A stretch of DNA of 7,265 nt from an uncultured Erysipelotrichaceae bacterium (GTDB lineage: Bacteria > Bacillota_I > Bacilli_A > RF39 > UBA660). The notes beneath the pieces were generated by a model that was given only the letters and a program-made list of their open reading frames with translations, was not told where the DNA came from and did no database searches. Location: the NCBI GenBank assembly GCA_902803685.1, contig CADCQR010000090.1, positions 1 through 7,265 on the forward strand, written 5' to 3'. The position numbers were made by a program, and so were the translations under genes. Positions 1-6,375 of the stretch are shown piece by piece (the first letter of the stretch is position 1; the number at the start of each line of letters is the position of its first letter).

Positions 1-72
1 AGAATTGCATTGAAAAAGACATATTAGTTTCCCATAATATCCACAACAGAAAAAACAGGAAGGAAATCAAAA

Positions 73-699
73 ATGTCTGAAACAAATAATACAACAAAAT
101 TAATAGAAAGCAATGTCACCACTTAACTTATAAAGATAGATGTGCAATACAAACTCTTACAAATCAGTGGGATAAAAATGGTAAAAGACTGTTTAATAAC
201 TCATATATAGCTAGATATTTAAAGGTAAATAAATCCACCATATCTAGAGAAATAAATAAAAGAAAAGAATATAGATTCATGGTTAGGTCTGGTAAAACAT
301 ATGAAAAACCTTACAATGTTTCTTACGCGCAAAACAATTATATATTTAAAAAGGGTTTATCAAAAGGTATTTATAAACTAATAAAATATAAAAACATGGC
401 TGAATTCATAGAAAAGAAGATAAAAATTGATAAATGGGCCCAGATGCTATAGTTGAATCTATGAAAGAGCATGGTTATTTTAATAAAACTGGTTTTACTT
501 CATTACTACTCCTACACTTTATAATTCCATTAGATTTGGTATTATAAATGTTAAATTTGAAGATACTAAAAGAATGAAAGAGGCTTCTAAATATAAGTAT
601 CATAAAAACAACACATTAATAGCTTCTAAAATACCTTATAGTATTGGGTCTAGACCTAATGAAATAAATATTTGCACTATAAAAATAAACCAACAGTAA
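73..699 (+). pseudogene. IS30-family transposase remnant (frameshifted, catalytic domain missing)
   Basis: This is the N-terminal part of an IS30-type transposase. An AGGAAGG ribosome site precedes ATG 73, but that frame stops at 123. The body resumes in another frame from about 117 with HHLTYKDRCAIQ, the usual IS30 start. A helix-turn-helix follows (YIARYLKVNKSTISREI), which in the family binds the terminal repeats. The frame hits TAG at 450-452 after KWA. One base missing near 438-443 restores PDAIVESMKEHGYF in the next frame. A third shift near 500-508 restores PTLYNSIRFGIINVKFEDT and continues to GSRPNEIN. The family normally goes on to the first catalytic Asp (HWEID-like) just after this point. 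Here the reading ends at TAA 697-699 and no DDE domain is present. It is therefore a dead, 3'-deleted fragment. I cannot define its terminal repeats. Confidence 0.85.
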
Positions 700-718
700 A
701 ACAATTGAAAATATATTA

Positions 719-751
719 CAAAAAAATGGGTAATATTCAACATATTACCCA
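719..751 (-). terminator. Intrinsic terminator of the six-gene esx-like operon
   Basis: A perfect 10-bp inverted repeat (TGGGTAATAT at 727-736 and ATATTACCCA at 742-751, with a 5-nt loop) is followed, read on the minus strand, by seven T residues (726 down to 720). It begins 24 nt beyond the stop codon of the last operon gene. No T-run follows it on the + strand, so it should act on minus-strand transcripts only. Confidence 0.85.
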
Positions 752-774
752 CAATACTATTAAATTAAATTACT

Positions 775-1065
775 TTATTTAAATTTTGTCACAGGAATCT
801 TTGAAATGTTAACCATAAAATCATCAATAACTGTATCTAACTTTATGTTTGTATCATTAATATCAGAAACAGCTTTATTCAACTGATTTACACACCCCAT
901 AGCCTTTGTAGCTGAATTTCTAATAACACCCAAATATGGGCAATCACTAGGAATCTTCATGCTAGACAAAATACTAGAAGCTTTTTTTAAATTATAAATA
1001 GAGCTACTAAGGAATGGTAAAATATTATTCTGCAAGCCAGAATAATCAAAATGAATATTTTTCAT
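775..1065 (-). CDS. Small helical ESX/WXG-like protein, sixth gene of the operon
   Basis: This is a 96-residue protein with no signal peptide or membrane segment. It starts MKNIHFDYSGLQN, which resembles the MDFNNLSFGYSG start of the second gene (shared F-x-Y-S-G). The rest looks like two helices broken around residues 38-46 (KIPSDCPYL), where a WXG hairpin turn would sit, but there is no W-x-G and no YxxxD/E. The start codon overlaps the previous stop (ATGA at 1062-1065), with an AAGGTGA ribosome site just upstream, so translation is probably coupled to the WCG protein before it. I infer that it is a partner or chaperone of that protein. The family is not recognised with certainty and no enzymatic motif is visible. 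The gene is followed directly by the operon terminator. Confidence 0.75.
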   Translation of the reverse strand: MKNIHFDYSGLQNNILPFLSSSIYNLKKASSILSSMKIPSDCPYLGVIRNSATKAMGCVNQLNKAVSDINDTNIKLDTVIDDFMVNISKIPVTKFK

Positions 1066-1334
1066 TGCTTCACCTTAGCCAAGTCATCAGAAAAATTAAC
1101 AATAGTTTTTCCAAAAAGCTTTAGAGTTTTACTCATAGCAATAAACTTAGCTTTGTCCGATTTTACATTTTCAACGAACTTATTTGCGCCTTCTCCACAC
1201 CAAACACCTTTATTAGAAATATTTTCTAATTTTGACATAAGCTCATTTATAACTACTAAATAATCATTTGAATATTGAATAATATGATTTCCACATTCAC
1301 GTAACTTATCAATGTCAGAATTAATAAAAGCCAT
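1062..1334 (-). CDS. WXG100-family ESX-like protein (WCG motif), fifth gene
   Basis: This 90-residue protein has WXG100 size and layout: a helix (about 6-40), a central turn with W45-C-G47, then a second helix containing F53 and F64. WXG100 proteins form helical-hairpin dimers and are exported by the type VII (ESX/Yuk) system. The C-terminus (FSDDLAKVKQ) lacks the YxxxD/E export signal, so it may leave the cell bound to a partner that has one. The ribosome site AAAGGA lies in the 3' end of the preceding gene and only 4 nt separate the two genes. The following gene overlaps by 4 nt. Cysteines at 14 and 46 are unusual for this family. The TGA stop is used as a genuine stop, because the next gene starts inside it. 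The WXG100 call is fairly firm. The partner and biological role are inferred. Confidence 0.85.
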   Translation of the reverse strand: MAFINSDIDKLRECGNHIIQYSNDYLVVINELMSKLENISNKGVWCGEGANKFVENVKSDKAKFIAMSKTLKLFGKTIVNFSDDLAKVKQ

Positions 1335-1338
1335 ATTA

Positions 1339-1638
1339 TCATCCTTTCGTCGATTTTTCTGACTCTAAATCCGCAGCAATATCAAAATCTTTGATATTTT
1401 TATCAATCCACGGAATTATTTCTGTTTCAATTTTCTTTATAATTCCCGTAATTTCACTCAGAGAATATTTAAATGCCTCATTATTTAGTGAATTAGAACC
1501 ATTTACCATATAATAAGAATCTATTTTATCACAATCCTCAATATTTGCCTTAGCTTGTTTAAAGTTACGCAAAATATCCAATAAATTATTTCGAAATAAT
1601 TGATATTGATTTTTTTCTTGATATAAATCTTGAAGCAT
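1339..1638 (-). CDS. Small helical protein of the esx-like operon, possibly YwqH/DUF5082-like, fourth gene
   Basis: This 99-residue, probably cytoplasmic or exported helical protein starts MLQDLYQEKNQYQLFRNNLL. The N-terminal helix (about 3-38) is rich in Q, N and L. A break with SYYMVNG (41-47) is followed by a second long helix with IIPWIDKNI (74-82). The tail is charged (LESEKSTKG). There is no W-x-G and no YxxxD/E. The size, the opening MLxDLYxEK and the type VII context recall the YwqH/DUF5082 proteins encoded next to LXG toxins. That is a resemblance from memory, not a proven membership. The ribosome site AGGGGA sits 7 nt before the ATG. Its stop is TGA followed at once by TAA, and the next start is 4 nt on. 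A chaperone or partner role is the likeliest guess. Confidence 0.78.
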   Translation of the reverse strand: MLQDLYQEKNQYQLFRNNLLDILRNFKQAKANIEDCDKIDSYYMVNGSNSLNNEAFKYSLSEITGIIKKIETEIIPWIDKNIKDFDIAADLESEKSTKG

Positions 1639-1667
1639 ATGTTATTCCCCTATCTAATTATATTTAA

Positions 1668-2267
1668 CTACTTCTCAACATTAACAGCACTAGCAACAGT
1701 ACCAGCAGTAGTAGCAGCACCAGGAGCAACATTAACAGCAGCTCTAGCTACAGTACCAGCAGTAGTAGCAGAACCAGGAACAGCACCAGGAGCAGCACCA
1801 GGAGCAACATTAACAGCAGCTCTAGCTACAGTACCAGCTAAACCAGCTATGGGGCCATTACCGTCAACATCTGCTGATACATTTTTGCTAGCATCCGTAA
1901 CATTTTTAGCAATATCAGAATCTCTTTTAACATAAGCTTCCTTAACCTCTGCTAACCTCTGTCTAAAGCCATCAAGTAAACTAATTACTTCAGCGCAAGC
2001 ATCAACAACTGCTTCAACAAATTTTTGTGTAGCTACAGCATATTCACCTTTCATAGCATTTGAATTACTAGTATTTGTTTTTACACCATTCAAATGCCTT
2101 TGCAATGCCAAAACATAACCCTGAATAGCAAGATCCATACTAGTAATCTTATTATAATCAATACCTACCACATCATAACTATTACCACCAGCACTAACTA
2201 ATGAAGCCAAACCTGTTATTGGAGCAGCTACTGCCGCATGCATTAAATCATTTGCTATATTACCCAT
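1668..2267 (-). CDS. ESX-like exported protein with YxxxD signal and Ala/Gly/Pro repeat tail, third gene
   Basis: This 199-residue protein is the largest of the operon. Residues 1-30 are Ala/Gly-rich and mildly hydrophobic (HAAVAAPITGLASLV) but are not a typical signal peptide. Residues 31-125 form a helical-hairpin domain beginning VVGIDYNKI (33-41), an element shared with the first gene. Y112-V-K-R-D116 fits the YxxxD/E export signal of type VII substrates and is followed by SDIA. Residues 138-199 are a low-complexity tail with three copies of AGTVARAAVNVAPG (144-157, 170-183, and a shortened one from 188), separated by APG/ATT linkers. The tail could span or stick to the cell wall, act as a flexible linker, or be a surface-exposed repeat. 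No toxin domain is seen. The AGGAGG ribosome site (2276-2281) overlaps the stop codon of the preceding gene. Type VII export is inferred from the motif and context. Confidence 0.85.
   Translation of the reverse strand: MGNIANDLMHAAVAAPITGLASLVSAGGNSYDVVGIDYNKITSMDLAIQGYVLALQRHLNGVKTNTSNSNAMKGEYAVATQKFVEAVVDACAEVISLLDGFRQRLAEVKEAYVKRDSDIAKNVTDASKNVSADVDGNGPIAGLAGTVARAAVNVAPGAAPGAVPGSATTAGTVARAAVNVAPGAATTAGTVASAVNVEK
1676..1838. repeat. In-frame tandem-like direct repeats in the tail of the third esx-like gene
   Basis: A perfect 48-nt direct repeat lies at 1713-1760 and 1791-1838, offset by 78 nt (26 codons). A further 22-nt identity at 1696-1717 and 1750-1771 is offset by 54 nt (18 codons). 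A third, degenerate unit covers about 1676-1726. All offsets are multiples of three, so gain or loss of a unit would keep the reading frame. The repeats encode the AGTVARAAVNVAPG units. The exact nucleotide identity points to recent duplication, because synonymous drift has not accumulated between the copies. Confidence 0.9.
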
Positions 2268-2279
2268 ATAATAAACCTC

Positions 2280-2585
2280 CTACTTATCCAATTGGACGAT
2301 TTCTCGATCGGCTTTCATAACATCTGATCTAATCGTCTCAAATTCTTTATCTAATTTCTTCTTTAGTTCCCTTATTTTTCCCTGAGCTTTTTCAACAGCC
2401 TTTTCAAAATTTTTTACAAAATTATCTTTTGCTTGCCCCTGCCACCCAGCATCAAATGCAGCTTTAATTTTTTGCATATCCGCAAGCTTTTTACAAGTCT
2501 CTTCAATTGCCTGAGCATTTAACTCTTCTAAATAATTTTGAGTACCTTTACCACTATACCCAAAAGATAGATTATTAAAATCCAT
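2280..2585 (-). CDS. WXG100-family ESX-like protein (WQG motif), second gene
   Basis: This 101-residue protein carries the WXG turn W48-Q-G50 between two helices: about 15-45 (LEELNAQAIEETCKKLADMQ) and 52-98, with conserved-looking F56 and F60. The N-terminus MDFNNLSFGYSG is shared in part with the sixth gene. The second helix is highly charged (KIRELKKKLDKEFETIRSD) and likely forms a coiled coil. The C-terminus (MKADREIVQLDK) has no YxxxD/E, so it probably needs a partner with that signal for export. In the family such proteins pair as four-helix bundles and are secreted by the EssC/YukB ATPase. A strong AGGAGG site (2593-2598) overlaps the stop codon of the first gene, and the gap between the genes is 11 nt. 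The family call is firm. The likely partner is the first- or third-gene product, by inference. Confidence 0.88.
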   Translation of the reverse strand: MDFNNLSFGYSGKGTQNYLEELNAQAIEETCKKLADMQKIKAAFDAGWQGQAKDNFVKNFEKAVEKAQGKIRELKKKLDKEFETIRSDVMKADREIVQLDK

Positions 2586-2596
2586 ATATAAACCTC

Positions 2597-2935
2597 CTAT
2601 GACTTCTCTCTTGGTAGAATGATATCAATATTTTTAGAATCCAAACTAATTTTAGCTGCAAGATCAGATGATTTCATTAAATATTTACTCTTAATACCTA
2701 ATAAAACGTCTGTATAATCAAGCAAACGTGCAGAAAAAGAACTAAAGTTAGTCTTTTGATCATCATATTTTTCCTTTAAATCATTAACCGCTTTGCAATC
2801 TAAAAATTTAGAAACATTATTAATCTCAGTAGAAATATTATTGAGTATAGCATTTAATTTTTCAATATAATCGTAAAAACTTAAAGCTAACTGATCAATC
2901 TTTTCTGAGTCAATACCAACAACATCTTGCAACAT
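2597..2935 (-). CDS. ESX-like helical protein with VVGID element, first gene of the operon
   Basis: This 112-residue protein opens the operon. After MLQD it has VVGIDSEKI (5-13), matching VVGIDYNKI in the third gene. Two long helices follow, with a break around residues 44-50 (KFLDCKA) where WXG100 proteins have their turn, but there is no W-x-G. Near the C-terminus Y85-L-M-K-S-S-D-L-A aligns with Y-V-K-R-D-S-D-I-A of the third gene, so the YxxxD export signal looks degenerate here (Ser in place of Asp). The tail ends in DIILPREKS. There is no signal peptide or membrane segment. AGGAGAAGG (2944-2952) lies 8 nt before the ATG and sets the start. It is probably a WXG100-superfamily relative, acting as a type VII substrate or partner. 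That function is inferred. Confidence 0.8.
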   Translation of the reverse strand: MLQDVVGIDSEKIDQLALSFYDYIEKLNAILNNISTEINNVSKFLDCKAVNDLKEKYDDQKTNFSSFSARLLDYTDVLLGIKSKYLMKSSDLAAKISLDSKNIDIILPREKS

Positions 2936-2969
2936 ATCTATAACCTTCTCCTATCATTCACCTACAATT

Positions 2970-2997
2970 AGAATATCATATTTATCATTAAAGTAAA
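2970..2997 (-). promoter_or_regulatory. Candidate sigma-A promoter of the esx-like operon
   Basis: Read on the minus strand, TTTACT (2992-2997) and TATTCT (2970-2975) are separated by 16 nt. Each matches the consensus at 4 of 6 positions. The position would give a leader of roughly 28 nt carrying the AGGAGAAGG ribosome site. The match is modest, and the surrounding sequence is so AT-rich that other boxes are possible. Confidence 0.4.
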
Positions 2998-3502
2998 TAA
3001 AATTATTAAAAGTTTACAAAAAAAACAATAATTTGACTATTTTACTACTCATATTAATATACTATTGATTTTAAAATAGCAATATTCAACTTATATATCA
3101 ACAAAATATCAACTATCCAAACTAATAATATTTCTCACCAATAGTTACTAATTAGATTAAAAATAATTATACGACTCATAGTTACAATATTATCTTTGAA
3201 GCAACAAATTAATCTATCACATATAAAATTAACTATTCAAATGAATAAGCTTCATATGATTCCTATATATTTACTTTCCTATTATTTTGCATTCTTTGTA
3301 TTCAAATTCAATTGTTTTTTACCAAATTTCTTCCATCTATATTTTTAATCAAATAAAATATGATACTTACCAATCAACTTTGTATATAACAAATTCTTTA
3401 TGATTTATAAATAGTGTAGATTATTTGTTCGTTTTGCTGGTAGAAAACTACAATTTGATTATAGAAAATGCAAATTACGATTTTTAAGTCTTTGTATAAA
3501 AG
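2998..3502. other. AT-rich gap with no gene seen
   Basis: About 500 nt between the esx-like promoter and the enolase terminator hold no convincing reading frame on either strand. Only weak inverted repeats are visible, for example ATGAA/TTCAT at 3241-3255 and AATTTG/CAAATT at 3452-3476. Nothing marks an origin, CRISPR array, tRNA or recognisable gene remnant. It may hold upstream regulatory sites for the esx-like operon, but I see no specific operator. Confidence 0.6.
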
Positions 3503-3533
3503 AAAAAAACATCGAACTGTTTCGAAGTTTTTT
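3503..3533 (-). terminator. Intrinsic terminator downstream of enolase
   Basis: A hairpin pairs 3504-3516 with 3521-3533: 12 pairs with one mismatch around a 4-nt loop, with the core TTCGAA/TTCGA. Read on the minus strand it is followed by an uninterrupted run of seven T residues, part of which pairs in the stem, then CTTTT. It begins 14 nt after the enolase stop codon. A T-run also follows on the + strand, so it may work in both directions. Confidence 0.8.
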
Positions 3534-3546
3534 ATCATATACATTG

Positions 3547-4788
3547 TTACAATAATTCAGTTTTTGTTATTTTTTCTTCTATTCGCATTAACTGATTATA
3601 TTTACAAATTCTATCCGTCCTAGACATAGATCCAGTCTTAATCTGACCTAAGTTTAATCCCACGGCTAAATCAGCAATTGTAGTATCCTCAGTTTCTCCA
3701 GAACGATGTGAAATTATCGTTGCATAACCATTAGCACGAGCTAATTCAATTGTTTCAAGCGTTTCTGTAATTGTGCCAATTTGGTTTACTTTGAGCAAAA
3801 TAGCATTACCTGCATGATTATCAATTCCCATTTGTAAACACTTCTTATTAGTCACAAATAAATCGTCACCAACTACTTGAACTTTATCACCAATTCTTTC
3901 AGTAATCTTCCTAAAACCTTCCCAATCATTTTCATCAACAGGATCTTCAATGGAAATAATCGGATATTTATTAACTAATTCTTCATAAAAATCAATTAAT
4001 TCATCTGTGGTTAAACTTCTTCCCTCACCAACTAAATTATATTTACCATCTGAATAAAATTCACTAGCAGCAACATCTATAGCCATACAAACATCTTTAC
4101 CAGGTTCATATCCAGCTCTTCTAATAGCTTCCATAATTAATTCAAAACCCTCCTGATTTGACTGCAAATCTGGTGCAAATCCACCTTCATCGCCAACACC
4201 AGTAGCTAATTTTTTCTCATTTAAAACTTTCTTCAAATTATGAAAAACTTCAGATCCAACTCTTATTCTCTCATGAATTGTATCCCTCTGAGGGATAATC
4301 ATAAATTCTTGAAAATCAAGTTTATTATCAGCGTGAGCGCCACCATTAATTATATTCATCATAGGTACAGGTAACGTCTTACCATTGCCTATATACTCGT
4401 ATAAATCCTTTTTCTCATTAAGTGCACTAGCTTTTAATGCCGCCATACTAATTCCCAAAATAGCATTAGCGCCATACTTGGATTTAGTATCAGTACCATC
4501 AAACTTAATCATCTCATAATCCAAACTTTTTTGGTCAGCAGCATCCATCCCAATTACTAATTCTCTTAACGGACCATTAACATTTGCTACCGCCTGCAAA
4601 GTTCCTTTGCCCATATATCTTGATTTATCACCATCACGCAATTCCAATGCTTCTCTCTCTCCTGTTGAAGCTCCGCTCGGTACAGCTGCACGCCCAATTA
4701 TACCATTTTCTAAAACAACATCCACTTCAATAGTGGGATTTCCCCTAGAATCTAATATCTCTCTTGCCTTAACATCACTTATTCTCAT
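3547..4788 (-). CDS. eno: Enolase (phosphopyruvate hydratase)
   Basis: This enzyme interconverts 2-phosphoglycerate and phosphoenolpyruvate in glycolysis. The protein has 413 residues, slightly short of the usual 425-435, but is intact at both ends. The N-terminal domain starts with [17 protein letters not shown] (8-24) and carries the SGAST lid loop (38-42). In the barrel, E161 and E201 (GDEGGF) match the acid residues. D238, E281 and D308 match the Mg2+ ligands. K333 (LLKVNQIGT, the family signature), H361-R-S363 and K384 complete the active site. AGGAGG (4800-4805) lies 11 nt before the ATG. The gene stands alone, with its own promoter and terminator, not in a gap-pgk-tpi-gpm-eno operon. 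Enolase is cytoplasmic, joins the RNA degradosome in some Firmicutes, and is often found on the cell surface. Those extra roles are family knowledge only. Confidence 0.98.
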   Translation of the reverse strand: MRISDVKAREILDSRGNPTIEVDVVLENGIIGRAAVPSGASTGEREALELRDGDKSRYMGKGTLQAVANVNGPLRELVIGMDAADQKSLDYEMIKFDGTDTKSKYGANAILGISMAALKASALNEKKDLYEYIGNGKTLPVPMMNIINGGAHADNKLDFQEFMIIPQRDTIHERIRVGSEVFHNLKKVLNEKKLATGVGDEGGFAPDLQSNQEGFELIMEAIRRAGYEPGKDVCMAIDVAASEFYSDGKYNLVGEGRSLTTDELIDFYEELVNKYPIISIEDPVDENDWEGFRKITERIGDKVQVVGDDLFVTNKKCLQMGIDNHAGNAILLKVNQIGTITETLETIELARANGYATIISHRSGETEDTTIADLAVGLNLGQIKTGSMSRTDRICKYNQLMRIEEKITKTELL

Positions 4789-4865
4789 CTTTTAATTTGC
4801 CTCCTATTATCAAATCCAAGTCTGTTACTTACATATCAAATTCAGCTAGTAATAGACTCAATATT

Positions 4866-4893
4866 ATTATATCACTAGTATTTATTACTTCAA
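4866..4893 (-). promoter_or_regulatory. Promoter of eno (extended -10)
   Basis: Read on the minus strand, TTGAAG (4888-4893) and a perfect TATAAT (4866-4871) are separated by 16 nt, with an extended -10 TG one base upstream of the -10. The predicted start near 4859 gives a leader of about 70 nt. No riboswitch-like fold is obvious in that leader. Confidence 0.72.
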
Positions 4894-4976
4894 CTTAATT
4901 AAAAGCTAATAACATAAACAAAAGACACAAATATAAAAATAATTTAGTATATTTGTTTAACTTAAACCACTGTATA

Positions 4977-5026
4977 TTGAAAGAAACAGCTTTAATGTGA
5001 TATACTTAGTAAGTAATAAAGAGGTG
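4977..5026 (+). promoter_or_regulatory. Promoter and ribosome site of the FemAB-family gene
   Basis: TTGAAA (4977-4982) and TATACT (5001-5006), 18 nt apart, each match the consensus at 5 of 6 positions, and TGA before the -10 makes it an extended -10. Transcription should begin near 5013. The ribosome site AAAGAGGTG (5018-5026) ends 6 nt before ATG 5033. The upstream in-frame GTG at 4997 lies inside the promoter itself and so cannot be the normal start. This places the true start at 5033, with a leader of only about 20 nt. Confidence 0.75.
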
Positions 5027-5032
5027 TTGCTA

Positions 5033-6292
5033 ATGAAAATTGTTACTTTAAGTCCCAATCAATTTAATAAATTTTCCACCAACCACAAATACAGGAACTA
5101 TTTTCAAACAAGTAGTTATGGGGCAGTTATGACAAAATTAGGCTACAACATCCATTATTTGGGAATAGTAAGTGATACAAACAAATTAATAGGAGCCACC
5201 CTGCTGCTATATAAAAAAGTTTTTATGAATAACAAGATTGCATATGCGCCAAGAGGAATTCTATGCAATTATGAAAACAAAAATGATCTATTAGACATGG
5301 TTAAAAAAATAAAACAAGCACTTAGTAAACAAGGATTTATGATACTAAAAATCAATCCAAATATAGCTACAACAATAAAAGATTGTAACGGAACAATAAT
5401 GAACTTTAATAACCAAAGCCAAAAAATTGTTCAAAATATCAAATCTGCTGGGTTTGAGTATAACAGTATAAATACTGAAAGATCAAACAGAGAATGCCTA
5501 ACAATCTTAAATAACGTAGCAACAGAGATGTTCACAAAACTTGATAAAAGAACTAGAAACAAAATAAGGAGAGCCGTTAATTACGGAATAGAGGCAGGAA
5601 AAGATAAAACCCAAGATATAGATAGGTTTTATTATTATATAAAAAATGAAACAATACACACAAAAGCCTATTACCAACAGTTATGTGAAAAATTTGGTAA
5701 CAACATAGAAATATATTATGCAAGAATTAACACCGAGATATTTACTGTTAATAGCAGAAAAATGTATGAAAAAGAAGTAGAAAACAACGCACTATTAGCG
5801 GAACTAATACAAAACAACCAAGCCGATGCTAAGCAAAGAGAACTAACATTAAATAAAAAAATGGAATCTGACAAACTTCTCGACACATATAAAAATTCAA
5901 TAATTAAAGCAACTAATTTATTAAAAAAATATCCAAAAGGAATTACAATTGCAAGTGCAATGGTATTAAAATACGATAATGCAGCATACTTAATTGCGGA
6001 AGGTAGCGATGCAAAATATAAAAACCAAAATCCAGATTGTATTATAAAATGGAAAATGATAGAAGATTACATTAAAGAGAATATAAAATATATTAATTGG
6101 GGAGAACTTACACCAAACTTAAATCCAGATAACCATTCTGGCCAATCAATAAAAGACGAAAAAAAACTATCATTCAACAGCGTCATAACAGAGTATGTCG
6201 GAGAATTTAGTATAATTTTAAATAGTTTTTCTTATAATCTATACAAAAGCTTTGCGAAAAATAAAAACATTGATAGTCTTTTCAACTATTAA
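5033..6292 (+). CDS. FemAB/FemX/MurM-family peptidoglycan aminoacyltransferase
   Basis: This 419-residue cytoplasmic enzyme probably takes an amino acid from aminoacyl-tRNA and attaches it to the stem peptide of lipid II, building the interpeptide bridge. It shows the two-GNAT-fold layout of the family. The first fold (about 1-150) has FQTSSYGAVMTKLGY and YAPRGIL (71-77). The second fold starts with KLDKRTRNKIRRAVNYGI (169-186), close to the family's TRrnIkkA-x-x-G element. A long charged helical hairpin (about 240-300, starting SRKMYEKEVE) is the coiled-coil arm that contacts tRNA in FemA-type enzymes. The second fold then resumes (ITIASAMVLKY, INWGELTPN, ITEYVGEFSIILN). There is no signal peptide. 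The amino acid added cannot be read from the sequence. It is divergent from eno and appears monocistronic. Confidence 0.9.
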   Translation: MKIVTLSPNQFNKFSTNHKYRNYFQTSSYGAVMTKLGYNIHYLGIVSDTNKLIGATLLLYKKVFMNNKIAYAPRGILCNYENKNDLLDMVKKIKQALSKQGFMILKINPNIATTIKDCNGTIMNFNNQSQKIVQNIKSAGFEYNSINTERSNRECLTILNNVATEMFTKLDKRTRNKIRRAVNYGIEAGKDKTQDIDRFYYYIKNETIHTKAYYQQLCEKFGNNIEIYYARINTEIFTVNSRKMYEKEVENNALLAELIQNNQADAKQRELTLNKKMESDKLLDTYKNSIIKATNLLKKYPKGITIASAMVLKYDNAAYLIAEGSDAKYKNQNPDCIIKWKMIEDYIKENIKYINWGELTPNLNPDNHSGQSIKDEKKLSFNSVITEYVGEFSIILNSFSYNLYKSFAKNKNIDSLFNY

Positions 6293-6297
6293 AAACA

Positions 6298-6322
6298 TAA
6301 AATTTCTTTCTTAGAAATTTTA
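6298..6322 (+). terminator. AT-only hairpin after the FemAB-family gene, weak terminator candidate
   Basis: A perfect 10-bp inverted repeat (TAAAATTTCT at 6298-6307 and AGAAATTTTA at 6313-6322, with a 5-nt loop) lies 5 nt after the stop codon. The stem contains only one G-C pair and no T-run follows on the + strand. It may be a 3'-end stabiliser instead of an efficient terminator. The structured segment at 6376-6476 is a better candidate for the transcript end. Confidence 0.35.
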
Positions 6323-6375
6323 GTGTAAATACTAAGCACTTACAATTTATTTAGTATATGAACTTATTAATTTGC

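Noticed and set aside
1051..1263. Plus-strand 70-codon frame opposite the fifth esx-like gene
   Set aside because: It overlaps a well-supported WXG100 gene with its own ribosome site, and it has no family resemblance or upstream ribosome site.
1630..1935. Plus-strand reading frame rich in Ala/Thr/Val/Pro across the repeat region
   Set aside because: It is the antisense shadow of the repeat tail of the minus-strand gene, has no ribosome site, and owes its length to repeated GC-richer codons.
3405..3417. A 13-nt sequence TTATAAATAGTGT also present at 7187-7199, perhaps element ends or attachment sites
   Set aside because: Matches of this length are expected by chance in such AT-rich DNA, similarity stops at once on the right side, and only one copy is part of a hairpin.
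2998..3502. Possible decayed gene, origin or CRISPR in the long AT-rich gap
   Set aside because: All frames are closed by frequent stops, no protein fragment is recognisable, and there are no regularly spaced repeats or DnaA-box clusters.
4607..4795. Plus-strand 62-codon frame opposite the enolase N-terminus
   Set aside because: It lies entirely antisense to conserved enolase coding sequence (running just past the start codon) and shows no translation signals.
4997..5032. Upstream GTG start that would lengthen the FemAB-family protein by 12 residues
   Set aside because: The GTG lies within the extended -10 promoter (TGA TATACT), so it would not be in the transcript. ATG 5033 has a proper ribosome site.
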